DNA from: UBA7803 sp034522075
GTDB lineage: Bacteria > Pseudomonadota > Gammaproteobacteria > Pseudomonadales > Azotimanducaceae
Direction of reading: 5' to 3'
Length of the DNA: 64,000 nt
Assembly (NCBI GenBank): GCA_034522075.1
Contig: JAXHLO010000022.1
Span: 1-64,000, forward strand
The position numbers and the translations under genes are program-made. How positions within the stretch are numbered: position 1 is the first letter of the stretch; the number at the start of each line of letters is the position of its first letter. Of this stretch, positions 26,881-35,872 are shown piece after piece. The notes below the pieces were generated by a model. That model saw only the letters and a program-made list of their open reading frames with translations. It was not told where the DNA came from and did not search any database.

Positions 26881-26892
26881 TGCGTTGTTACA
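26867..26892 (-). promoter_or_regulatory. candidate ECF-sigma promoter of hvfABC-mlaA
   Basis: On the minus strand TGTAAC (26892-26887), a 16-base spacer, then CGTC (26870-26867), followed about 55 bases later by the hvfA ATG. GTAAC-N16-CGTC is an ECF-type promoter layout. Known hvf/buf operons are driven by ECF sigma factors with similar GTAAC -35 elements. No sigma/anti-sigma pair is next to the operon in this window. Confidence 0.5.
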
Positions 26893-26955
26893 GCGTCAGA
26901 GTCTCAGACTCAGCCCGCTCTCCTTGGTTCCGCTCTGTCGGACAGTATGCTGGCA

Positions 26956-26984
26956 AGCCGGCGCCGGCGGTACCCGGCTTGTTT
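26956..26984 (-). terminator. GC-rich hairpin after hrpA
   Basis: Directly after the hrpA stop the minus strand has aagccgg...ccggctt arms around a GC-rich loop. A strong stem but no following T-run, so it may be a weak terminator or just a structured spacer. Confidence 0.3.
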
Positions 26985-29900
26985 CAGGCGAGCCCCAGTT
27001 CCCGCTCCAGCGCCAGGAATTCCCGCTGCAGGCGCTTTTCGGACACCTTACCCCGGGTACCCAGAGGCTCGGCGAACAGAGCGATCCGCAGTTCCTCCAC
27101 GGCGAATCGTAACCGCTGACAGGCCCGGTCTGCATCATCCGCCGCTATGCCCGGGGTAGCGGCCAGCCGGGCCAGGCGCTCCTCGAAACCATGGATCACG
27201 CGGGTCATTTCCTGGTCCTTGCGCACCCGTCCCTGCAGATGACGCAACCGGTAATCCAGCGCATCCAGATAACGGGGCAGTTCCGGCAGGTATGCCTGCG
27301 GGGTCGCCGACAACAGATCAGCCGGCACCAGACGTTCAAGCTGCGCGCCGGCGTCTGCCAAGGTCGACTCGTAGGCCGGAGAATCCAGGCTTTGCATGAG
27401 ACGTGCCACCCGAAAGCGCCGCTCCAGGATGTCGCCCACGGTCTGCAATGTGGTTTCGAACACCTGAGTCAGGCGCGCCTTGTCAGCGCGCAGGCGTTGC
27501 TCGAACTCATCCGCCGTATGCGGCAACGGCCGCTCAGCGAAGAAGCAATACCAGGCCGCGCCGCGCAGCAGTTCGTCCTGCAGAGTGCGCGCATCACCGA
27601 GCGGCGCGAAATGCAGACCCATGGTCTGCTCCCGTTCGGCCCGCTTACGCAGATGCCGCGCGGTCTGCCCCAGATTGAGCAGGGCGAGACGGGGATAACC
27701 GGCACGGTTGGCGCGCCGCTGTGCTTCCTCGGTGGGCAGCGCCTGCAGATCGACGCTGTCCCCACGGTCCACCAGGGCGGGATACACCGCCACCTTGCCG
27801 CCGCCGTCGTCCACGACCAGGGTCCCCTGCAGAGACACGCCATCGGGAAACCGGATTAAACCGGTCTGCTCGACCTGCTCCAGCCCGTCTTCCAGGCGTG
27901 CGCGAACGTCGCTGGCGAACCGGCTCTGCAGGGATTCCAGGTCGCGCCCCTGGGCGATCAACCGATTCTCCGCATCCACCACCTGGACGTTCATCAACAG
28001 ATGCTGATCGATGCGCTCACGATCCCAGTCGCCGGCGTCGATGCGAACGTCGAACAGCTCCGCCGCCGCCTGCGCCAGCGCTGCCGACAGGCGGCCCTGG
28101 CGATAACGGTCCGGATGCGCCAGCAGCCCTGCCAGCTCGTCCACCTTGTCTGCGATGGGCGCCAGATGGCGGCGCTTGCTCTTCGGCAGCGACTTCAGCC
28201 ACTGCTCGCAGACCGCGGGAAAGAACCCCGGCACCGACCACTCCAATGCTTCACCGACCAGCGCCGGCAGCGCGCCCAGCGGCACCTGAATGGAAATACC
28301 GTCATCTTCCTCGCCCGGCGCAAACCGGTATTTCAACGGGAAGCTGGCCCCGCGCAGCTCGAGTTGCGACGGATAGTCGTCCTCTGCAAAGCGGATGCTG
28401 CCGGTATCGGCCAGATCGTCATGGCTGAAGAACAGCCGCTGACGCTCCTCTTCAGCGGCCTTGCGCCACCAGCGCTCGAGCTGCGCCACGCTGGCCACGT
28501 TTGCCGGCAAGCGCTGGTCGTAGAGCTCCGCCTGCCGCTCCTCGCCAACCAGCAGGCCGCGCCGGCGCCCGCGGGCTTCCTGCTCCAGCAACTCCCTGAC
28601 CAGACTCAGGTTGTGTTCCAGGAACGCCAGCTGGCGGGCGACGCCGCCCGCCACCAGACCCTGGCGGATCAGCAGATCACGGCTGTGCGCCGGATCGATG
28701 CGCGTATAGCTGACCCGCCGTCTGTCCGCCAGGGGCAGGCCGTACAGAGATACCGATTCGAACACCACCGCCTCGCCGCGGCGCGCGCTCCAGTGCGGCT
28801 CGCTGTAGCTGCGTTTGCTCAGATGCACGGCAGCTGCTTCGATCCAGGCCGGTTCCACCACGGCCACGCACCGCGCATAGATGCGCCGGGTTTCCATGAT
28901 CTCGCCGGCCATCAGCCACTTGGGCGACCGCCCGGTCAACCCCGACCCGGGAAAGATGCGAAAACGCAGATTGCGCGGCCCCTGATAGCTGCCTTTTTCC
29001 TCATGCAGACCGATGAGGCTCAGCGAGCCGGCGAGCACGGCCCGATGGATGTCCGCATAGTTTGCCGGGGTTTCATTCGGACGCAGGCCGAGCTCACGAA
29101 TCGCCAGCAGCAACTGACGGTGCAGTTCGCGCCATTCGCGCAGGCGGGCCGGAGACAGGAACTGCTTTTCCAGCGCCTTGCGGGCCCCCGCCCGGGTATT
29201 CTCCTGGCGGGTACGTTCGTGAAACTGCCATAAATTCAGCAGCGCCTGGAAATCCGAGCGTTCATCGGCATGTTGAGCGTGGGCCTGATCTGCAGCGCCG
29301 CGCTTGTCCAGCGGCCGTTCACGGGGATCCTGCACCGCCAGGCCGCTGGCAATCACCAGCACCTCACTCAAGCTGCGCAACTCATCGGCGGCCACCAGCA
29401 TGCGCGCCAGCCGGGGGTCCACCGGCAGGCGCGCCATGGTTCGCCCCACCTCAGTGAGTTTTCCTTCCCGCAGCGCGCCCAACTCCTCCAGGAGCTTCAC
29501 CGCATCGCGTACCGCCCCGGGTTCCGGCGGGTCGAGAAACGGAAAACGGCTGACCTGGCCCAGGCCGAAGGCCTCCATGGACAACACCACGGAGGCCAGG
29601 TTGGTGCGGCGGATCTCCGGGTCGGTGAAAGCAGGACGGCCGAGGAAATCGGCCTCGTCATAGAGCCGGTAACACACCCCTGGCGCCACCCGTCCGCACC
29701 GGCCCATGCGCTGGTTGGCACTGGCCTGGGAAATGGCTTCCACCGGCAGGCGCTGCAGCTTGGAACGATAAGAATAGCGGCTGATGCGGGCCAGCCCAGG
29801 ATCGATCACATAGCCGATGTTCGGCACCGTGATGGAGGTCTCCGCCACGTTGGTGGCCAGCACCACTCGCCGTCGCTTGCCCGGTTGAAAGACCCGCTGC

Positions 29901-30844
29901 TGATCGCGATGGGCCAGGCGGGCATACAGCGGCAGGATCTCCATGCGGTCGCCGAAGGTGTCGCGCAGCAACCGCGCCGTGTCGAGAATCTCCCGCTCAC
30001 CCGACTGGAACACGAGTACGTCGCGGGCCCGGCCCTGAGGACCGGTTTCGATGTCCTCCAGGCATTCGATGAGCCGCTCCTCCTCGGGCTGCTCGCCGCC
30101 CGCATAGCGCACTTCTACGGGATAACCGCGGCCGCTCACTTCCACCACGGGGGCATCACCGAAGTGACGGGAAAATGCTTCCACATCAATGGTGGCGCTG
30201 GTGATCACCAGCTTCAGGTCACGACGCCGGCCCAGCAGACGCTTGAGGTAGCCCAGGAGAAAGTCGATGTTGAGACTGCGCTCGTGGGCCTCGTCGACGA
30301 TCACCACGTCATAGTTGTCGAGAAACCTGTCGCGGCGAATTTCCGTGAGCAGCAGACCGTCCGTCACCAGCTTCACCAGGGTCTGCGGTCCGGTCTGGTC
30401 GCTGAAGCGCACTGCATAGCCCACTTCGGCACCGGGCTCCACGCCCATCTCGTCGGCGATGCGGGCCGCCACGGAACGGGCTGCAAGCCGCCGGGGCTGC
30501 GTGTGGGCGATCATGCCGCGGCGGCCGTAGCCGGCATCCAGGCAGATCTTCGGCAACTGGGTGGTCTTGCCGGAACCGGTCTCTCCGGCCACCACCACCA
30601 CCTGATGACGTTCCAGCAGAGCGCGGATCTCGCCGGCGTGGGCGGAAATCGGCAGCTCCTCGGGATAGTGAATGCGCGGCTCGCTGCGCAGGCGGGCGGC
30701 GAGTTCCGTCTGCGAGCGCTCGAGCAATGCGGCAAATGCCGCCGGGTCCTTGTCAGCCAGGCGCCGCAGGCGGAACACGTCCCGGCGCATCACCGCGGCC
30801 GGGTCGAAGGACACCGCACTGGATTCAGGAGTCGGGGATGCCAT
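26984..30844 (-). CDS. hrpA: ATP-dependent RNA helicase HrpA
   Basis: 1286 residues, the normal full length of HrpA. DEAH-box superfamily 2: motif I VVVAGETGSGKTTQLPKICL, Ia TQPRRLAARSVAARIADEMG, II VIVDEAHERSLN, III ITSATID, then the helicase C domain with VVLATNVAETSITVPNIGYV and RMGRCGRVAPGVCYRLY. HA2, OB-fold and the long DUF3418 C-terminal region follow (LRDELLRG, EELRIALFAEPLGTRGKV). HrpA unwinds RNA and helps resolve stalled ribosomes in enterobacteria. It lies upstream of hvfA on the same strand but is separated from it by about 170 bases with its own promoter candidate. Confidence 0.95.
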   Translation of the reverse strand: MASPTPESSAVSFDPAAVMRRDVFRLRRLADKDPAAFAALLERSQTELAARLRSEPRIHYPEELPISAHAGEIRALLERHQVVVVAGETGSGKTTQLPKICLDAGYGRRGMIAHTQPRRLAARSVAARIADEMGVEPGAEVGYAVRFSDQTGPQTLVKLVTDGLLLTEIRRDRFLDNYDVVIVDEAHERSLNIDFLLGYLKRLLGRRRDLKLVITSATIDVEAFSRHFGDAPVVEVSGRGYPVEVRYAGGEQPEEERLIECLEDIETGPQGRARDVLVFQSGEREILDTARLLRDTFGDRMEILPLYARLAHRDQQRVFQPGKRRRVVLATNVAETSITVPNIGYVIDPGLARISRYSYRSKLQRLPVEAISQASANQRMGRCGRVAPGVCYRLYDEADFLGRPAFTDPEIRRTNLASVVLSMEAFGLGQVSRFPFLDPPEPGAVRDAVKLLEELGALREGKLTEVGRTMARLPVDPRLARMLVAADELRSLSEVLVIASGLAVQDPRERPLDKRGAADQAHAQHADERSDFQALLNLWQFHERTRQENTRAGARKALEKQFLSPARLREWRELHRQLLLAIRELGLRPNETPANYADIHRAVLAGSLSLIGLHEEKGSYQGPRNLRFRIFPGSGLTGRSPKWLMAGEIMETRRIYARCVAVVEPAWIEAAAVHLSKRSYSEPHWSARRGEAVVFESVSLYGLPLADRRRVSYTRIDPAHSRDLLIRQGLVAGGVARQLAFLEHNLSLVRELLEQEARGRRRGLLVGEERQAELYDQRLPANVASVAQLERWWRKAAEEERQRLFFSHDDLADTGSIRFAEDDYPSQLELRGASFPLKYRFAPGEEDDGISIQVPLGALPALVGEALEWSVPGFFPAVCEQWLKSLPKSKRRHLAPIADKVDELAGLLAHPDRYRQGRLSAALAQAAAELFDVRIDAGDWDRERIDQHLLMNVQVVDAENRLIAQGRDLESLQSRFASDVRARLEDGLEQVEQTGLIRFPDGVSLQGTLVVDDGGGKVAVYPALVDRGDSVDLQALPTEEAQRRANRAGYPRLALLNLGQTARHLRKRAEREQTMGLHFAPLGDARTLQDELLRGAAWYCFFAERPLPHTADEFEQRLRADKARLTQVFETTLQTVGDILERRFRVARLMQSLDSPAYESTLADAGAQLERLVPADLLSATPQAYLPELPRYLDALDYRLRHLQGRVRKDQEMTRVIHGFEERLARLAATPGIAADDADRACQRLRFAVEELRIALFAEPLGTRGKVSEKRLQREFLALERELGLA

Positions 30845-30856
30845 GTTGAGATTGTT

Positions 30857-30953
30857 GGAGCGACCTCCAGGTCGCGACCGTGAGCTGTGGAGCGATCTCC
30901 GGATCGCGATCCGGTGTGGGAGCGATCTCCAGATCGCGACCTGGAGGTCGCTC
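30857..30953. repeat. REP/BIME-like palindromic repeat cluster
   Basis: Three units of the type ggagcgaYctccRgRtcgcgaYc lie head to tail and head to head. The first unit (ggagcgacctccaggtcgcga) is the perfect reverse complement of the last (tcgcgacctggaggtcgctcc). It fills the gap between hrpA and the CoxE-like gene. The form matches the repetitive extragenic palindromes of gammaproteobacteria, but no other copy occurs in this window. Confidence 0.65.
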
Positions 30954-32126
30954 CTACTTGGACAGAAAACCCATGCTGTCTTCCAGGCCGCGGATGGTGA
31001 GCGGGTACATGTGGCCGTCCACGAGCTGTTGGGTCATGCCCACGGAACTGGAATACTCCCAGGTTTCCTGCGGCGTGGGGTTGATCCACACCAGTTTGTC
31101 GTAAAGTTCGGCGAAGCGCTGCATCCACAGCGCGCCGGGCTCTTCGTTCCAGTGCTCCACGCTGCCGCCGGCATGCGTGATTTCATAGGGCGCCATGGTG
31201 GCGTCACCGACGAACACGACTTTGTAGTCGTGTGCATACTTGTTGAGAATCTCCCAGGTGGGAATGCGTTCGTTCATGCGCCGGCGGTTGTCCTTCCACA
31301 CCGACTCGTAGATGAAGTTGTGGAAGTAATAGCTCTCCATGTGCTTGAACTCTGTGCGGCTGGCCGAAAACAGCTCCTCGCAGACCTTCACGTGCGCGTC
31401 CATGGACCCGCCGATATCGAAGAACAGCAGCACTTTCACCGTGTTCTTGCGCTCCGGACGCATGCGCAGGTCGAGCATGCCGCCGTTGTGAGCCGTGGAC
31501 TTGATGGTGCCGTCCATGTCCAGCTCTTCTTCCTTGCCTGAGCGCGCAAATTTACGCAGGCGCCGCAGCGCCAGCTTGATGTTACGCGTGCCCAGTTCTA
31601 CGGAATCGTCCAGATTCTTGTACTGGCGCTGGTCCCAGACCTTCTTGGCTTTCTTCTTCTTGCCCTGTCCCATGCCGCCCGGACCCTTACGGCCGGTGCG
31701 GTTGGGATCATCACCTTCCTGGCCCTCTTCGCCTTCCTTACCTTTCTGAGCTTCCTGTTTTTCCTGCTCGGCCTTGGCTTCCTGGAACGCCTCGATGAGC
31801 TTCTCGAGCCCCCCTAAGGACTGAATCTTCTCCAACTCTTCCGGGGTCAGCGACTTCTCGAACTCGCGGCGCAACCATTCGTCCGGAATCAGCGACTCGA
31901 GCAGGCCGTGCAGATCTTCCAGCCCCTTGAAGTAGGCCGAGAACGCCCGATCGAACTTGTCGTAGTGCTTCTCGTCCTTCACCAGGCAGGTGCGCGAGAG
32001 CAGATAAAAGTCGTCGATGTTGGCGTACACCAGCCGGTACTGCAGAGCCTGCAGCAGGTCCATCAGCTCGCGGATGGTTACCGGAACCTTGTACTTTCGC
32101 AGGGTCAGAAAGAAATTAATCAGCAT
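30954..32126 (-). CDS. CoxE-like VWA domain protein
   Basis: 390 residues. The N-terminus FFLTLRKYKVPVTIRELMDL, a charged low-complexity linker rich in Glu/Lys (residues 125-170, with GRKGPGGMGQGKKKKAK), then a von Willebrand A domain: VKVLLFFDIGGSMDAHVKVC (MIDAS, here DIGGS instead of DxSxS), FHNFIYESVWKD, VVFVGDATMAPYEI and WINPTP. VWA proteins of this family pair with a MoxR-type ATPase, and the two act as a chaperone that inserts metal cofactors or activates enzymes. The gene starts 10 bases after the MoxR gene stop. The client enzyme is not evident here. Confidence 0.85.
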   Translation of the reverse strand: MLINFFLTLRKYKVPVTIRELMDLLQALQYRLVYANIDDFYLLSRTCLVKDEKHYDKFDRAFSAYFKGLEDLHGLLESLIPDEWLRREFEKSLTPEELEKIQSLGGLEKLIEAFQEAKAEQEKQEAQKGKEGEEGQEGDDPNRTGRKGPGGMGQGKKKKAKKVWDQRQYKNLDDSVELGTRNIKLALRRLRKFARSGKEEELDMDGTIKSTAHNGGMLDLRMRPERKNTVKVLLFFDIGGSMDAHVKVCEELFSASRTEFKHMESYYFHNFIYESVWKDNRRRMNERIPTWEILNKYAHDYKVVFVGDATMAPYEITHAGGSVEHWNEEPGALWMQRFAELYDKLVWINPTPQETWEYSSSVGMTQQLVDGHMYPLTIRGLEDSMGFLSK

Positions 32127-32135
32127 GGTCGGCGG

Positions 32136-32984
32136 TTACCCCCGGCTGTCACGGCGATTCATGAACGCCAGACGCTCCAGCAGGTGAACGTCCTGCTCGT
32201 TTTTCACCAGCGCCCCGTACAACGGCGGAATGGCCTTGCTGGGATCACGGTTGGTGAGAATCTCGTCCGGGATGTCGTCGGCCATGAGCAGCTTCAGCCA
32301 GTCGATGAGCTCGGACGTGGAAGGCTTCTTCTTCATGCCCGGGACTTTACGCACGTCGAAAAAGATCTCCATGGCCTCTTTCACCAGGTCTTTCTTCACC
32401 TCCGGAAAGTGCACGTCGACGATGGACTGCATGGTGTCCCGGTCGGGAAAGTTGATGTAGTGGAAGAAGCAGCGGCGCAGGAACGCGTCGGGCAGCTCTT
32501 TTTCGTTGTTCGACGTGATCACCACGATGGGCCGGTGCCTGGCCTTGATGGTTTCATGCAACTCGTAAACGTAGAACTCCATGCGGTCGAGTTCCTGCAA
32601 CAGGTCGTTGGGGAACTCGATATCGGCCTTGTCGATTTCGTCGATGAGCAGTACGACCCGCTGCTCTGACTCGAACGCCTCCCACAGTTTGCCCTTCTTG
32701 ATGTAGTTGCGGATGTCGTGGACGCGCTCGTCGCCGAGCTGCGAATCCCGCAGCCGCGATACCGCATCGTATTCATACAGACCGTTGATGGCTTTCGTGG
32801 TGGACTTGATGTGCCACTGAATCAGTTCCAGGCCCAGCTTCTTGGCCACCTCCTCGGCCAGCATGGTCTTGCCGGTGCCGGGCTCGCCCTTGACCAGCAG
32901 CGGGCGCTCCAGCTTTACGGCAGCGTCTACCGCCATGCTGAGCTCTTCGGTGGAGATGTAGGTATCGGTACTGTCGAATATCAT
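32136..32984 (-). CDS. MoxR/CoxD-like AAA+ ATPase
   Basis: 282 residues, full length. Walker A LVKGEPGTGKTMLAEEVAKK, Walker B VVLLIDEIDKADIEFPNDLL, sensor VVITSNNEKELPDAFLRRCF and the C-terminal lid. It forms a chaperone pair with the VWA gene directly downstream (10-base gap). The start ATG 32984 gives MIFDSTDTYISTEELSMAV, matching family starts. MoxR-VWA pairs often mature dehydrogenases or remodel envelope complexes; the target is unknown. Confidence 0.9.
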   Translation of the reverse strand: MIFDSTDTYISTEELSMAVDAAVKLERPLLVKGEPGTGKTMLAEEVAKKLGLELIQWHIKSTTKAINGLYEYDAVSRLRDSQLGDERVHDIRNYIKKGKLWEAFESEQRVVLLIDEIDKADIEFPNDLLQELDRMEFYVYELHETIKARHRPIVVITSNNEKELPDAFLRRCFFHYINFPDRDTMQSIVDVHFPEVKKDLVKEAMEIFFDVRKVPGMKKKPSTSELIDWLKLLMADDIPDEILTNRDPSKAIPPLYGALVKNEQDVHLLERLAFMNRRDSRG

Positions 32985-33127
32985 GCAATGGTCTCGCAGC
33001 TAGATGTCGGGCCCGGCGGGGCGGAGCCCGGCACCAACCGTTCATGGGACAGCCCGCAACGGGCCGGATCAGGGTCGAGTCGTGAGTTGCGCAAGCCTGG
33101 TACTTTATAGGAGCGCAACCTGACGGA

Positions 33128-35062
33128 TCAAGTTGCTGCGGCGTGCGGCTCCGCAGCGGCGTCGTCGACCCGGGCCAGTTCCCGCAGGCGGTCGAGCATG
33201 GCATGGCGTTCGGCGGAATATTGCGGGGTGCCCAGCAGCCACCACAGTGACCCGCCCATGACCAGATTCATCAGGCCCACCATTAGTGCCAGCCATACCG
33301 GCAGGCTGAACGCCTGCGCGGCCGCCGGCCCCGGCCGCGATGCACCGGGCGCCGCAGCCGCAGGCGGTGCGCCTGCAAACCCTGCCGCCTGGCGGTTGCC
33401 GTCGTCAGCCCGGTCCTCGGACGCCGCCACCAGCAGGGGCTGGCCGCGCAGATCGAGATTGACCTGGGAAACCTCGGACACCGGCAGGATGACTCGAATC
33501 GGTTCCGTGCGCAGTTCGAACTCCCGGCCGTTCAGATAGCTGCCGCGCAGATCCAGGGTCAGCTCTACCAGCCCCCGTCCGCCAGGCACCGCAAGCTTCC
33601 ACAGGCCGGCCGGATTGCGCTCCATGGGGAAGAGCCGCGCCGCCGCGGGCGGACGTTTCACCATGCCCGCCAGGCGCAGCCCCTCATGGTCGAGTTCCGG
33701 CGCTGCCACGGTGGCCCAGACGACGAAGCCATCGTCTGCGGGATGGACCTCGATGCTCAACGGATTGCGCAGGGCCAGCGGCAGGGTCAGCTCCTGGGTG
33801 AATGTCGGACCGCTGACCCGGGTGTCGAGCTGGTAGTCGCCCTGCTCACGCGGACCCAGCAGATTGACCTGAAACCGCCCGGCGTCGGTTCGCTCGACCA
33901 CCAGCGGCGTGGTCCCATCGCTGCCGCGCAACTGTGCCGACACATCCAGCAGATCGAGGAAATCGGCATCGCGGATCTCGCTGCTGCCGCTCATGAGAGC
34001 GAACTCGAATCGACGCAGGCCGCCGGGAAACAGCGTTGCCGGCAGATCCTGATAGACCACCTGGAGGTCACCGTAGGCCTGCACGTGAACGCCCTCGGCC
34101 GGCCCTTCGAAGCGCCAGGCGCCGGGCGCCGGACGGGCCAGCGAGACCAGCTCATAGCCGTCAGCCACGTGCCAGCGTACCCGCTCGCGGGACGTGGTCC
34201 GCGTGAGGCGGTCGCCGCCAGGGGTAACCAGGGTGACGGATTCATCCAGGGATGCCCCCAGGCGCAGCACTGTGAGAGAGCGAGTGCCCGGCGCTACCTG
34301 GAACCCGCCAGCGGCGGATACCGGCAGCCCGGCCGGCCCGGTCAACCAGCCGAGCATGGCCAGCAGCTCTTCGGGTAACGTTCGCGGGGCCGGCAGGGAG
34401 GCATGGATACCGCCGGTGAGGGCCGCCAATTGACCCAGGGAATCCTGCTCTGCCGCCTCGGACAGAGACACGACATGCAGCGTAAAGTCGGCTTCGTTCA
34501 GCTCCGGGATCAGCTCCGTCAGCAGCCGCTGCCGGTGCGCGGCACTGTCTGCCGGATCATCGCCGTCGTGGCGCCGCCCGTCGGTGAGCAGAATCAGCTG
34601 GGCCGGGCCGGCCCCGGGCTGGTGCCGGTCCCAGCTCGCCTGGTCAAGGGCTTCGAACAGATTGGAACCCTGACCAACCGTTGTCAGGTTACGCGTGCGA
34701 ATGACCGCATTCTCCTGCCACAGGCCGTCGCTGACGCCATACTCAACAAGTTCGTTGACATGCTCGCCATAAGTCCAGACCCCGGCGCGGCCGCTTTCCG
34801 GCAGCAGACGCAGCAGCATGCCCAGGGCGCCGCTGCGGACATTGTCCGGGTCGCTGCGGGCCATGGCCGCAGAGCCATCGACCACGAAGCGGACGTCAGC
34901 GGCGGGCGCCGGCGCTGCTGATAGCGCACCGGCGGCCATTGCCCAGGCAGCCAGCCCGGCCAGAACCGGCAGGCGCATAGCCGCTATGACGCCGCGCCGC
35001 CGCAGGCGCCGCGCACGGCAGCCGGTCACTGAATAACGTCGAAATCTCATCGAGTTAAGCAT
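33128..35062 (-). CDS. exported VWA domain membrane protein
   Basis: 644 residues. A signal peptide (AGLAAWAMAAGALSAAPAPA near residues 34-53) precedes a VWA-like domain starting DVRFVVDGSAAMARSDPDNV, where the second MIDAS Ser is replaced (DGSAA), so metal binding may be lost. GVWTYGEHVNELVEYGVSDG and IILLTDGRRHDGDDPADSAA style loops follow. Several beta-rich repeats fill the middle, and one membrane segment near the end (LPVWLALMVGLMNLVMGGSL) anchors it, with a short cytoplasmic tail. Most of the protein faces the periplasm. It lies 140 bases upstream of the MoxR/VWA pair and may be its partner. The start could also be a few codons downstream at MRFRRY. Confidence 0.75.
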   Translation of the reverse strand: MLNSMRFRRYSVTGCRARRLRRRGVIAAMRLPVLAGLAAWAMAAGALSAAPAPAADVRFVVDGSAAMARSDPDNVRSGALGMLLRLLPESGRAGVWTYGEHVNELVEYGVSDGLWQENAVIRTRNLTTVGQGSNLFEALDQASWDRHQPGAGPAQLILLTDGRRHDGDDPADSAAHRQRLLTELIPELNEADFTLHVVSLSEAAEQDSLGQLAALTGGIHASLPAPRTLPEELLAMLGWLTGPAGLPVSAAGGFQVAPGTRSLTVLRLGASLDESVTLVTPGGDRLTRTTSRERVRWHVADGYELVSLARPAPGAWRFEGPAEGVHVQAYGDLQVVYQDLPATLFPGGLRRFEFALMSGSSEIRDADFLDLLDVSAQLRGSDGTTPLVVERTDAGRFQVNLLGPREQGDYQLDTRVSGPTFTQELTLPLALRNPLSIEVHPADDGFVVWATVAAPELDHEGLRLAGMVKRPPAAARLFPMERNPAGLWKLAVPGGRGLVELTLDLRGSYLNGREFELRTEPIRVILPVSEVSQVNLDLRGQPLLVAASEDRADDGNRQAAGFAGAPPAAAAPGASRPGPAAAQAFSLPVWLALMVGLMNLVMGGSLWWLLGTPQYSAERHAMLDRLRELARVDDAAAEPHAAAT

Positions 35063-35099
35063 AGACGCGCGGCCGGCACTTGCCCGCCGGCGCTGCGGC

Positions 35100-35435
35100 T
35101 CAGGTTTCCCGGCTGGCCCGGCGGCGCCGCCGGATACCCAGCAGCAGCGCCGCTGCCGCTACGAGCAATCCGCCGGCCAGCAGAATGAAGCCGGCAGGGC
35201 GCGGCTGGCCTGGGTTCTGAAACCACCATTCGAACAGGAATACCAGAAATGCCGGGGCATAGTGCCCGGCGTAGCCCGGAATCGGCGCCGGCAGCAGCAG
35301 CCACACGGCGATCAGAGCGGCAAGCAGCGGCCGTGTCCGTCCCAGGGGCAGTCCACGGGTGGCTCGCCACAGCGCCAGCAGGCCCACCAGCACACTGGCA
35401 GCCACCGCCAACCAGGCCCAACCATACGCCGTCAT
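35100..35435 (-). CDS. small three-helix membrane protein
   Basis: 111 residues with membrane segments AWLAVAASVLVGLLALW, PLLAALIAVWLLLPAPIPG and GFILLAGGLLVAAAALLLGI, and a basic cytoplasmic tail RRRRRASRET. The start ATG overlaps the ycgN stop as TGATG. A conserved PIPGYAGHYAPAFLVFLFEW segment lies between helices 2 and 3. Function unknown. It sits between ycgN and the exported VWA gene and may serve that complex. Confidence 0.6.
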   Translation of the reverse strand: MTAYGWAWLAVAASVLVGLLALWRATRGLPLGRTRPLLAALIAVWLLLPAPIPGYAGHYAPAFLVFLFEWWFQNPGQPRPAGFILLAGGLLVAAAALLLGIRRRRRASRET

Positions 35436-35872
35436 CAGCTTTCCACCCAATGGACCACGTGGGCCTCGTGCTCATCGTCGTGGACGGCCGAGGCATGCAG
35501 CACCCGGCCGCGCACGGAGATACCCGCCTCGTGCACGCTTTCTGCCCGGCCGGTGATCAGCGGGTGCCAGTCCGGCAGACCGCGGCCTTCCGCCAGGCGG
35601 CGATAGGCGCAGGTGGTGGGCAGCCAGTTCAGGGCCCCAGCCAGGTCGGCGTTGAATTCGATGCAATCCGGCACCAGCTCATGGCGTTGCGGGTAACGGG
35701 TGCAGCGGCAGGCGTCGATATCCAGCAGATCACAGACCAGGGCCGTGTGGTGCACCTCGCCGCTGTCCTCGTCTTCCAGCTTGATCATGCAGCAGCGGGC
35801 ACAACCGTCGCACAGCGACTCCCACTCCGCCGTGGTCATCTCGGCGAGCGACTTGTCGTGCCAGAAACTCAC
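35435..35872 (-). CDS. ycgN: YcgN family cysteine cluster protein
   Basis: 145 residues of the UPF0260/YkgJ-like group. The cysteine cluster CDGCARCCMIKLEDEDSGEV, then VCDLLDIDACRCTRYPQRHE and PDCIEF, TTCAYRRL gives the conserved metal-binding pattern. The biochemical role is unproven. The start overlaps ycgL by ATGA, and the order rnd-ycgL-ycgN is conserved in gammaproteobacteria, supporting both the identity and the taxonomy. Confidence 0.9.
   Translation of the reverse strand: MSFWHDKSLAEMTTAEWESLCDGCARCCMIKLEDEDSGEVHHTALVCDLLDIDACRCTRYPQRHELVPDCIEFNADLAGALNWLPTTCAYRRLAEGRGLPDWHPLITGRAESVHEAGISVRGRVLHASAVHDDEHEAHVVHWVES

Noticed and set aside
29270..30883. 537-codon plus-strand open frame
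   Set aside because: Antisense to hrpA, whose motifs are unmistakable; the shadow has no domain.
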